From Lithospermum erythrorhizon (taxonomy: Eukaryota > Streptophyta > Magnoliopsida > Boraginales > Boraginaceae), in assembly GCA_019722365.1 (NCBI GenBank), contig JADFUC010000910.1:23686-87685 (forward strand): 64,000 nucleotides of DNA, written 5' to 3'. Position numbers and translations under genes: made by a program. Below, piece by piece: positions 13,781 through 24,700 of the stretch (positions within the stretch are counted from its first letter, which is position 1; every line of letters starts with the position of its first letter). The notes below the pieces were generated by a model, which was given only the letters and a program-made list of their open reading frames with translations, was not told the DNA's origin and did not search any database.

Positions 13781-15005
13781 AAGAAGTTAGATATGGATGA
13801 AATTCATGATATACATGGGCTTCAATTGATTGTTGAAAAAGAGGAAGATTGCTATAAAGCATTACAGATTGTCCACCAGTTGTGGAATGAGGTGCCTGGT
13901 AGGTTCAAAGACTACATCGTTCATCCGAAGCTCAATGGGTAAGAATGATGTCTTAAAACTTTCTGATGTAATGCTTGAAATTTGGGTTAGTGCAATCCAT
14001 TTGCTAAGATACTGTAATTGATTTTCAGGTATCGATCTTTACATACAGTAGTTATGGGGGATGGGATGGTCCCTCTTGAAGTTCAGATTAGAACAAAGGA
14101 GATGCATTTGCAAGCTGAATTTGGGTTTGCAGCTCACTGGAGGTACAAAGAAGGTGACTGCGAACACTCGTCCTTTGTGTTGCAAATGGTGGAGTGGGCA
14201 CGGTGGGTTGTTACATGGCAATGTGAGACGATGATCAAAGATCGATCATCCATTTGTTATAGTGACTCCTCACGTCTGCCTTGCAAATTCCCTTCTCATT
14301 CTCAAAATTGCCCTCACTCTTACATACCTCACTGTTGATCTGATGGACCTGTTTTTATAATTGTGATAGAGAATGATAAGGTAGGTCTCTCATTCTCTCA
14401 CTATGAACTACATCTACTGTAACATGCGTTGGGGCATGTTAATGTTAATGTCAAATTGACTTGAATACTGATGTAGTTAGTGGATGCTTATTTTAGACAA
14501 GTAAAACACGAATGCTGAAAATGAACAAGGTTTGCCTTATCAGCTTCAAAATTCCATGTTCTGTTCCTCTTGAGAATATTAGTTTATTATGACATTCTGG
14601 TACTCCCACCATATAAACTAACTCAAATCTGTCATATTTTGAACATTTTTTTGGCGGTTCAAGATTCTGAATATCATTGATATGGGTTGATTGTTGCAGA
14701 TGTCGGTGCAAGAATTCCCTGCCAACTCAACTATTACAGACCTGTTGGCAAGAGTTCATGGAAGTTGTAGATGGACTCCCTATGGATTTCCAGTCAAGGA
14801 AGACCTTCGGCCACGTGTTAACCACACCCCCGTCGGAGATCCTACTTGCAAGCTAAAGATGGGAGATGTGGTGGAACTAAGTCTGTCGTTACCAGATAAG
14901 TCGTTGACGGAGTACAGGGAGGAGATCCAACGCATGTACAACCAGGGACTTCCTCTCTCCAATGCCAAAGCCGCAACCAGACCCAGGGTTGGGTTGAGAA
15001 GCTGA
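13781..15005 (+). pseudogene. Plastid RelA/SpoT homolog (RSH2/3-like), 3' fragment with premature stop
   Basis: Three exons, 13781-13938, 14029-14380 and 14700-15005, have consensus GT/AG borders and consistent phase. They encode the second half of the (p)ppGpp synthetase domain ([14 protein letters not shown], then [12 protein letters not shown] and [19 protein letters not shown]) and the C-terminal TGS-like region ending [13 protein letters not shown]. The plastid RSH2/RSH3 type fits best. These enzymes make the alarmone ppGpp from GTP or GDP and ATP in chloroplasts. The transit peptide, HD hydrolase and start of the synthetase domain are missing; instead a truncated SPL2 5' end lies upstream. 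A TGA at 14336-14338 interrupts exon 2 before the conserved GPVFIIVIENDK stretch. Exon boundaries and the rest of the frame are well kept, so the loss looks recent, or the stop may be a sequence error. Confidence 0.85.
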
Positions 15006-15286
15006 CCACTTATAGATGGCATGTAAATATTTATGGAACATCTGTACATAACTTTCATGGTTGTATTATCAAGAAATATTGCTAATTGTATTCAGAAATT
15101 AATATCAAGATGTGGTTCTTTGCACTAGTATTTTGTTATCTCTTGTAATTCCCCCTCCTCCTCCCTCCCATAGAAGCTACTAAGTTTTCTCCATGCACTG
15201 ATTTTTTATACTACGTGACCTTATTCATGTGATAACATTTATTGATATTTTCGAATCTATTCATTTCGAGTTGACAAAAGAGTAAA
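15006..15286. other. 3' flank of the RSH fragment
   Basis: AT-rich sequence with an AATATTG/AATTAATAT tract that could hold the old 3' UTR. No gene seen. Confidence 0.4.
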
Positions 15287-15652
15287 GTGTACTTAGGAAC
15301 AAATACATTGCCTTTTACTTGTTCTACACTACCAAACCCCTTCCTTCAAAAGGCGAAAATACCCCCTCCTTCAAAATCAAAATTACCACTCCCACCACTT
15401 TTCATACCCCCATTGCCACCGTCCCTTACCACCACCATTCCCTACCCAACTACCTCCTTCCTCACCCCATACCACCATTCCCCCATCCCCTCTCCTACCC
15501 CCACTGCCACCTTCACCCACCACCACTCCCATTACCCACCCCACCCCCACCCCTCGGCCCACCGTCCACCAAAACCAAACCCAATCCGCCACCCCTTCCT
15601 CCCCAACCCCAACCCCAACCTCACTGCAACCTCCCCACCCCTTGAAATTTAA
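15287..15652. repeat. C-rich low-complexity tract with a G-quadruplex motif on the minus strand
   Basis: Runs of CCCC separated by A, AA or T dominate 15345-15645. On the minus strand 15616-15592 reads as four G4 runs with loops of 2, 2 and 5 bases, a standard intramolecular G-quadruplex pattern; the plus strand could form an i-motif. Two overlapping plus-strand frames stay open only because the tract lacks T-rich stops. Their Pro/Thr/His-rich translations are composition artefacts, not a recognised proline-rich protein. Confidence 0.75.
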
Positions 15653-16880
15653 GATTCTATCCCCTGGGCTTCAGAATCGGCGAATCTCTCCCTATCGCCA
15701 CCTCCTTAAATTGCAATAAACTGGATACAAAAACAAATACAATATTTATGGATTTTAAAGTTTGGAAACAAATAAACCTTACAAAGCGTATATTTAGCCA
15801 AGTGTCATCAATTTTGCTAACACCCAAATACTCAAACAACTCGATCTAATTCTAACACTAACAAATGTTTACTTCTGATAGATCCCTCCTCAAATATGAA
15901 ATAATCAGTAATGAAATTACACAATATATCATTAATCAGTAATTAGAATCCAAATTAACACATACTACATTATATAGTGATGATATGCTCTTCATTGTAT
16001 GAAGGAATTAGGAAACTACTCTTAACATTTCTCATGCATGGTAAAGGAGGCCTCAATCCTCTGTTTTTTAAGCATATGATGAAGTTAGCTGGTTTCAAAC
16101 GTCATAACATTATATTGCTTAAAGCCTTAAATATGTGGTTGACATTCTTAGCGGCCAAGTGATTTCTGCGCCTGCAATATTTTATTGTTGTTTGATTGCT
16201 AAACTCAGATACGCTAATCACATATTCTAATCGAGCTTCAATTCCTATATAATTAGGGAAATGATTCGGCACATTATCACTTCTAAAAACACACTTCAAA
16301 TATTGAGAAAAATAATACTACGTACTAGTAAATATACCAACGAAGCTAAGTGCCATTATTATTTAAATAAATAAGAAGTAATACAATTGCCCTAAGATTA
16401 CTCATGACCTATTGCACTTATCCAACTCAATTAAATTTTTGAAATGAGACTTAATAACCTGATGGAAAGTACCATAGGAAAAGGCATATGTCATTTGAGT
16501 TTTGGCAATGGATCAACTTAAGTCTTTCAGTTCTGTTTCAGTTCATTTTTGGATGCAGAAATACATAGAAAAAATGAAGCTTATAAATTAAGAAGAATGG
16601 CAAGTTTATCAACTAGCAAATAATGCTATGAAAATTTAGAGAAACTTTTGTTAGGGAATATTTATTCTTCTGATTAGAGACAAGTCAAATATTTATTAGG
16701 CAGATTTGATCTATCTTGCAGTCATATCCAGTGCAAGAACATAAGTACAAAATAATAAACCCTACTAAAACATAAAATCAATAAAATATTTTAAAATTAA
16801 TTGAAAACAATAAAGAATATGATGATCTTGATCCTCAGGAGTTTCCATAATCAGTTCTCTCCAAAAAAAATTAACTCAAA
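15653..16880. other. AT-rich intergenic region
   Basis: No recognisable coding sequence, RNA gene or structured repeat. Short open frames at 15977-16299 match nothing I know. Confidence 0.4.
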
Positions 16881-17904
16881 TTATTCAGATGATCCACAGG
16901 CCTCACTGCTTCCTCCATGATCACTCCCTTTTTCAGCTTCTTCCATCCCTACATTCTCAATGGGTGATGTCAAATTGACAAGTGCAAACCATAATTTGTT
17001 ATTCACTCGAAAACTCCACAATTGCATAATCATCCCAGGCTGAAGATCGTTTTCTTTCTTAATCACCTTCCAATTGTCTCCATTCAAAGCATAAAATGGT
17101 TTCCACAATGATAACTTAATTTTATAATGCTTAAGACAGGGGTCAATTATATGAACCATATGATATTTTTCACCCTTTTCATCATCTTCAAGAAATGGTT
17201 TGCTTAAGATACCCTTTGGGATTGAGAACCTGTTTTGACCCCCATTGCAATCACTATCTTCAAGTTTTTTCTGTACCACCAAATTTTCATGTGAAATAAT
17301 ATTTCCTCCAGCCAATTCAGAAATCTTTTTCTTGAATTCTTCAGGCAATTCAGGAGGCGGTCAGGTCCATCGAGGGCATTAGAACCTGCTTCCTTCTCTT
17401 GATGACATTATCACCATTGTTAGTATACTTCCTTTTGTTATTTTCTGGAACGAAATCATTATTACAAATTCTTGGCACTTTTTTTTCTGAACTCTGTGTT
17501 TTCTCTGGCCCTGTTTGATCAAGATTCAAGAGTCTTGTTCTTGAACCCTTTTCTGCAATGTCTTCCCCCTCCTCCATTATGGACCATTTCTGTTTTTTAT
17601 GCACTACCCATTCTTCTTTCTCATGATCAAAAATAATCTTGAAACTGGTTTCCTTCTGCACCCCTTTTTCTTCATGATCATGAGAAGAGTTTTTGACCCC
17701 CTTCTTCTGTCCAGTAGCTGATCGTTTCTTTGTGTTCCAAAACTGCTTTAAACCCTTTGAGATGAAGGAACAAGATGTAACACTTCCTTTTTGTTGTTCA
17801 GCCTTTACTATGGAAAGTTTCTTGGTTTCTTTTTCATCTTCTCTGATAGCAAGATTTGCCAACATCAACAATGGTTGTTCTTCAATTGTCCACTTTCGCA
17901 ACAT
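16881..17904 (-). pseudogene. B3-domain (DUF313-like) transcription factor gene, frameshifted
   Basis: The minus-strand frame opens at ATG 17904 (MLRKWTIEEQPLLML), followed by a Lys/Glu-rich, nucleus-type linker with a KRRK cluster near its end. At about 17350 the frame ends in TGA. One frame over, the reading continues as PPELPEEFKKKI and then a B3-like DNA-binding fold: RFSIPKGILSKPF, an acidic loop, LWKPFYAL, NDLQPGMIMQLWSFR and WFALV, stopping at 16881. The two parts join in the order expected for the plant B3 At2g/At3g DUF313 group, whose members begin similarly and are usually one exon. The break equals a one-base gain (or two-base loss) in a short C/T-rich stretch. Either this is a recent pseudogene or the base is a sequence error. 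Other arrangements (a tiny intron) look unlikely because no GT/AG pair fits. Confidence 0.72.
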
Positions 17905-18259
17905 ACTAAAACTTTTCAAGAAATTGCAAATATTTCGGGTTTTGTAAGATTGTTAAAATATTGAAACAAAGACAAGTAAAAAAGTTCTCAAGCTGTAATT
18001 TTTTTATATTAATGAAGAACAGAGAGAGTAATTGAAGAAAGGAGAAATTCCAACGTTGTAAATATTTCTTGGTAACTTGATAGAGTATTTTGTGTTTATA
18101 TGAGAAACCTAAATAAACCTACTTTTATAATCATGATTTGGATGGATCTTCGTTTGAGTTTTATGTGAACGTTGTTTACTGAACATACTAACTACTGCGT
18201 ACTAATATACTCCATGTTCAATATTTCATATTTTGTGCTAAATATAAATGTCTAATTGG
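17905..18259. other. 5' flank of the B3-domain gene
   Basis: AT-rich. A TTTATATGAG stretch near 18094 is the best TATA-like candidate for the minus-strand B3 gene, but spacing to a start cannot be verified. Confidence 0.3.
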
Positions 18260-21200
18260 TTTTTTTTTTTATAATTAATGCATATATTAATTAGCAAATG
18301 TTCAATACAGAAGCACTATCAGTAGTGTTAGAACTATTACATTCTGTAGAATTGAAATACAAAATAGAAATATCAGCGTAATAAAGCAATACGGCGTCGG
18401 GTTTGGGAATCGAAATAAGCTTTCTGACGTCGCCCGTTCTTCGTTTAAAACTTCTTCCCACTTTTGCTTCTTTACGTTGAAGAGTTTAGTCAGTCTGCCG
18501 AGAGTAAAATTATCGGTAATATAGTAAATAGCATGTGATCTATAGTTGGCTCCGAGGAGCGAGGCCAGAAGGATAATTTCTCCAAAGGAGTTTGGGCAAG
18601 GATGGGTTTTGCTGTGATTGTAGACATTGCTTCCTTCAATTGTTTTTCTTTTTCCTTGATGATACACGTTAATTAGCCAGATCGGGCATGGATCATTTGA
18701 GATCTCTTACGTCTGGTCTGAGTCTTTTTTGTGATCTACCAAACTGATCGCTATTTTTTTTGATATTATGATCTTTATTGAAAAAAGTTGGAGATGTCAA
18801 AACTTGGGGATTTGAATTCATGTTTCTTTTCTGATTTTTAAAAACCAAGTTCCATGATTCAAAGAGATTGTTGTTGGAATGTAAAATTTGATTTTGGTTT
18901 AGAGTGGGGGCGTTGAACATGAGGTCGTTGAACATGAGGTCGTTTCCATGATATATTTTGGTTTTGTTTAAGAGCTTGGGTCTCGGGGAGTTGATTGGTC
19001 CAAATATGATTTGCGAAAGGGCAATGAAGGAAAAGGTGGTTACAAGTCTCAATTAATTCAGTATAAAAGACACATTTTGTGGAAATGCACTTATTAGTTT
19101 TAACCGAGAGTTGGTCAAGGGTTGGCAATCTGTTTAAAAGGAGTTTCCAAATGAAGATTTTGATTTTTTGTGGTGCTTTGAGTTTCCAAATATTTTTCCA
19201 AGTTTTGGTTGGGATAGAACTATGATTTTTAGGATTTTTAGTTTTATTAATGGCATTTTTATTGATTTTTTGGTAAATATCTTTGGTTTTGAATACATCC
19301 TTTGGCCAAACAGAATCTGAATACACAGGGTTTAATTTGTATTTTTGGTGATATTATAGGGGAAAAAGATTTTAGAGTATTCGGTGAGTTCCTTGAATGA
19401 GGAGGAATTATTTTCACGTATATTGAAAGCTTGGTTATTTTTGAAGTACAAGTTATGTAAAGGAGAATTCGGTTGAATATCTGGAATCCAGTAATCTTTT
19501 CCAAATGTTGATCTTTGGTTGTGCAATGATCCAAATCATATGATTTTTTGTTTGGTCAAGACCAACTTGAAGACTTTGCCAAGTCCATGATGAATTATTT
19601 CTTTTTTTTGTTTCAATGTCAATGGGGGAGGTGTTGGGGAAATATGTAGATTTGAAAAGAGTACTCATTGGGCAACCCGGATTTTGAATGAGCACTCCCG
19701 GCCGTTCACAGCAAGAGGGCGGTTAGTGATGCAAATGTTTGACGGTATCCCAATTCTTTATCAAGACAAAGAAAGTCTCAATTAATCCAGTGAATGTTAG
19801 TGTGATGAGTTCCTCCCGAGAGAAAATTTGAAAGGATTTTGTCAATTTCATTTAATGTTGCAAGAGGAAACTTGTAAATTCCCATAGGATAAGCAGTTGA
19901 CTCGAGACTCATTAATAATTTCCAGCAAAATTAAGGAATTTTGACTTCCAACTTAGATTTTATTTTTAATTTTGTCAACAATGTTAGAGAAAAATGCTTT
20001 TCTTTTCGGTTTGATATCGATGAGATACGAATGGTGCAAAATGATCGAGGGATTGATATTTAGTTTTTCTAGTATTTTATTTTTAGACGATAATGGAGTT
20101 AAGGGGATGAAGGTGATGAAAGATTTATTAAAGTTAATAATTTGACCCGAATCTTCGCAGAAGTCCATGATCGTAGTACAAAATGCGTTAATGCTTTTAG
20201 GGTCAAGATGAATGAAGAAAAGACTGTCGTCAATGAGTGATTAATTTTTGGTCTACACATACGGAAATCCACTTTAAGATTATTTGAAGATTGATGAGTC
20301 GAGAGTGTGGCTGAGAGAGCTTCGGAGAAGATTGCAAAAAGGATCGGGAAAAGAGGGTCCCCTTGTCTAAGACCACAGGAAGGTTTAAAAGGGGTCGTTG
20401 TTTGACCATTAACAAGGAAAGAAAATTGCACCATTTAGATGCATTCTTTGATGAGGCAGATCCAATGATGAGGGAATCTGAGTTTTTCCAGAATAGCCAA
20501 AAGAAAGTCCCATTTTATTCTGTCAAAAGCTTTGCTCATGTCAATTTTAATGGCGGCAAGTCCATTCTTTATTCCTTTTGAATACTGAATGGTGTGAGTA
20601 AGTTCTTGGGCCATTAGAATATTGTCTTGAGCACCTATGCCATGTATGAATCCATTTTGATAGGGTGAGAGGAGGGAGTTGAGATGAGGTTTAAGTCTGT
20701 TGACAAGAACTTTGGATGCAATTTTATAGATTACATTACAAAGGCTGATAGGTCTGAAGTCTTTAATTGAATTAGGATGAGGAATTTTGGGAATGAGAAA
20801 AATGAAGGTGTTATTAGTTTCCTTAAGAATGTGACCATTATTCAGGAAATCAAGGATAATGCTGGAAAGGTATCACCAATGATGTCCTAATTAGCTTGGT
20901 AAAATTCAGCAGGAAAACCATCAGGTCCCGGAGATTTATTATGGGGCATTTGAAACAGGGCGGTTTTTATTTCTTCAATGGTGAAAACTTGGTTAAGCAT
21001 TTCAATTTGATTTTGATTGAGATGAGATTCATTGTGAGAGATGGTTTTGAAATTTTTTTGAGTATTTCCCGGAGGGGGAGTGTAGAGATTTTTGAAGAAG
21101 TTCCTGCAATGATCTTGGATGTCTTTTTCCTTGAAAAGGAGAGCACCGTTATCGTCAGTAATCTCAAGAATAGAATTGATTTTAATTTTAAATTTGGCAT

Positions 21201-21400
21201 GATCATGGAAAAATTTAGAATTATTATCACCATCAGAGATTGCTTTGATTTTGGCTCTTTGTTTCCAGTAAGCCTCCTCGAAAGAAAGAAGACAGTCAAG
21301 TTGATTTCTTAGGTTTTTCCATAAATTGATTCCTTTCAATTTCAGGGCTAGATTGCATTTTTTCAAGCTCAGATTGAATGTCTTTAATATTTTGGAAAAT
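18260..21400 (-). mobile_element. 5'-truncated L1-type LINE, decayed
   Basis: On the minus strand the order is: a pre-RT region and start of the reverse transcriptase (21366-20887, with NKSPGPDGFPAEFY); a middle RT block (20434-20100, with [21 protein letters not shown] and a following LFADDS-like part in other frames); linker regions (20168-19453); and a zf-RVT domain (19326-18860, with LKAPQKIKIFIWKLLLNRLPT and a CNHLFLHC cluster). A further open stretch at 18667-18302 contains ITDNFTLGRL and could be a decayed RNase H-like C-terminus (low confidence). An 11-base T run at 18260-18270 is the expected poly(A) tail on the minus strand. The endonuclease domain is absent, as is usual for 5'-truncated insertions. 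Several frameshifts and stops make it inactive. Confidence 0.85.
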
Positions 21401-21722
21401 ATTGTTAGATTATTATATTATTACAATAATATATTGCATGAATTAAAATATAATATGTAAAAGTCACAGTGTAACTTTTATTAAAGTTTAAGTTAATGAT
21501 TATTAAAATATTAAAATTTAATGAATTAGTGGGTTTAAATTAAATACATCATACCACTCATTATGATTGATTTATCAACACGAGTTTTTAAGTCTACTTG
21601 GAGCAACTATTATATAGTCCGTGTTCCGTATTAATAGAAATTCCTTTAGAGGGCCACATCACCCCAAGACAATTTATCATGAACCATTTGTTCCATATTT
21701 GAGTCGATTCTACACATCCCCA
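21401..21722 (+). promoter_or_regulatory. SPL2 upstream region and 5' UTR
   Basis: From about 21582 this matches 13141-13312, which marks it as the duplicated promoter-proximal region. ATTATATAG at 21609-21617 is the best TATA candidate, 106-114 bases before the start codon. The LINE ends only about 180 bases further upstream, so the original distal promoter has probably been displaced. Confidence 0.5.
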
Positions 21723-24700
21723 ATGTCCGTACACGACGATGCGGTGGCGGCAGTGGTGGCGCAGCTGACACTGGCGGCGGACGGAGCCTTCATCGGCGTG
21801 GCCCTAGCCTACGTGGCAGTCCGTAGCCTCCTGAAACTCCGATCAACCTCCTCCGCCCTCCGCCAAATTGAACGTGCCCCCTCCCTCCACGTCTCCGATC
21901 TCCGCTCCCTATTGGAAATCGATGACTCCCAATCGTCTAGTTGTGGGAAGCTGGTGATTGTTCGGGGGGTTGTTGATTCGAAGAGTAGTGTTAATGGTGA
22001 TTGGAGAAGCACTGTTTTGGTTGGACATGAATCGGGCGAAAAAGGCGTAATTTTGCAGCGTACTCAAACTGTAATTCGCTTCGATTTTGATTTGTTTTAT
22101 GAAATTACGCTTTTTTTATTATTAAATTATGCATTGTATGATTGTTGAAGATTGAGTAGTGTTATTATTGCGCATCAATTGGGGGAGAAAGGCGTGATTT
22201 TGCAGTGTTCTCAAACTGTAATTTGCTTCGATTTTCATTTGTTTTTATCAAATTATGCATTTTACGATTGTTGAAGATTGAGTAGTGTTATTATTGTGCA
22301 TCAATTGGGGCCTTGGGGGAAGGAGGCCTGATTTTGCAGCGTACTGAAGCTGTAATTTGCTTTAATTTATTCAGTTTTGCTCTGATTTTTTGAAATTTTT
22401 GTTGTCGTGAATGTGTTAGTGTTGTTTTGGTTTAGATATTGTAATGTTTTCAATTTCTTCGATTTTGGATTGTTTTTTGAAATTAATTGGGGGAAAGAGG
22501 CTTGATTTTGCAGCCTACCGAAACTGTAATTTCGTTTCAATTTGCGCATGAATTGGGGGAGAAAGGCGTAATCAAACTGTAATTTGCTTTAATTTCTACG
22601 ATTTTGCTTTGTTTTCTGAAACTATGGGCATTATTCTGCAGCACACTCAAACCATAGTTACTTTCAATTTCTTCGATTTTTGCTTTTTTTTTTTCTAAAT
22701 TATGTGCCTTATCTTGGAGTGTACTCAAACTATAATTTTGCTTCAAGCTTGCTTTGATTTATGAAATTATGGGTGTTATATTGCGGCCGACCCAAGCTGT
22801 AATTTCATTCAATTTCTTCGATTTTGCGTTGTTTTCTGAAATTGTGTGTGTTTTCGTGTATGTGTGGTTTTGTTGCAGCGTAGCCAAACTGTCATTATAT
22901 TCAATTTCATTAATTTCCTTTGTTTTCTGATTTTCGTGTGTTTTTAGTGTTGTTTTGGTTTCAATTTTGTATTGTCGAGTGAGGATGGAACCTAATTGCA
23001 TCCAGTCTCTCTTGTTATTGGGTATGCATCAATGGTAGTCCTTATGGCACATGAATCCCTGGATAAAGGTGTTGGCTTGCAGCGCCCGCAACTGTAGTTC
23101 CATTCAATTTCACTATATTGTATAGTATTTGGTGAAAGTACATCCAGATGTAGTATTTTTACACATAATTTACTATTCACATGAGAATTTTGATTCAAAT
23201 CGAAGTTATGTTCGTTTATTAAGTCCATAAAGTTTGTTAAGTGTGACTATTGGAAATCAAACTAGACCATCTTTCGGGGCTGGAGAGAGTATTATAATAA
23301 GATTTGTTGCTTAAGCATAGTTAAAGTAACTTGCATTGAGTTTATGTTGTTCTTGGCATGCATCAATACTAATTCTGTGTGATCTCATAGCACATGTTGT
23401 TGTTAATGTGTAGTTTTTTCATAATGCATTGCAATTAGATTCATGCCTGTAGTTAGATAGTTAACAACTAATTGACGTCTCTCTCCTGCAATATTAGTGT
23501 TTCATTTAAGTAGGATTTAGTTATTGGGGTGTAGAATGGTCTAAAAAGATGTGATGGAAGAGGTACTTGTCTTTTTATTACATTTAGAATTTTAGATACA
23601 TCATAGTCATAAACATATTTTGAAGTTATGCTTCTCACATGTTTTATATCCAGGCTTTTTAATGATGTTTACGTAGGCGGGAGTCCATACTCCATACTAA
23701 ACAGATTTTGAAGTTCTTGTCATGTGTTATATACCTTGTGCAGTGCATATACCATGAGTGGAAAGGATTTTTCGGATGGTCTCAAGAGTTGCGTTCTCTC
23801 CTTACAAGAAAACAACCAAAGTCATCTTCTATGAGAATGGTAGAGTTCGACTTTATTTCTTCCTCATTTATTTTCCCGTCCATGTCTGATGGAATCAAAT
23901 ATTGTATATTCTCTGGCTTTTGGACATATGGAATATATGAAAATGGCTCATTGCACTGCCTACACTTCTTACCTATTGTAAAGTATAATAATATTTGCAT
24001 GCCTTCTTAGGTCAACCTGGAAATAGCCTCCCTGTTACCTCAACGGTAAGGTTGCGTATACTCTGACCCCTTTACCCCGCTTAGGCATGAGCCTATTTAG
24101 AGGCAGTGGGCATGTATTGAAATTGTTGCATGAAATATATCCATCTATTGATGTATCATCCACGAACGTAGCACACTATTTTAAAATATGCTACTCGTGC
24201 ATCATATAGCTCATCACTTTGAATTTTTCAGAACCTCCTTTTAATACCACCATTTACAAGTGTTTTATTCAATATTTTTTGACACAAATGTGTAATTTAT
24301 ATTACCTTCACACTTTGATTTGTTGAACTTTCTTTCCTATAGGTTCCATTTGTACTTGCTGATGCAGGAAGTTGGCCACACTCTAAGTATGTGATTGTGA
24401 ACATGGATGGATCTAGACATCCATTACCTCTGGTCACTGTTTATCATCACTTTCAGCCTGTTTCTGCGACTCCTTACACATTTCTCCAGGCTCTATTTGG
24501 TCATCAGTACCCTGTTGGTTTTTTCTTTTCGAAAATTCACTTCTTGTACTTATAGAGAATACTTAGTTTTCTTTTTAGGTTGGTTCCATTGTCCTCTGAG
24601 TATTTCATTTAATCTATTTACAAGGTTGGTTTGGTGGATGAAGAGAAGATCCTTCCTCTTGGAAAGGAAATCACTGCAGTTGGTTTTTGCACTTTGAAGT

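Noticed and set aside
15287..15652. Proline/threonine-rich protein in two overlapping frames
   Set aside because: Both frames are open because the tract is C-rich and lacks stops. No signal peptide or regular extensin-type SPPPP or PRP motif.
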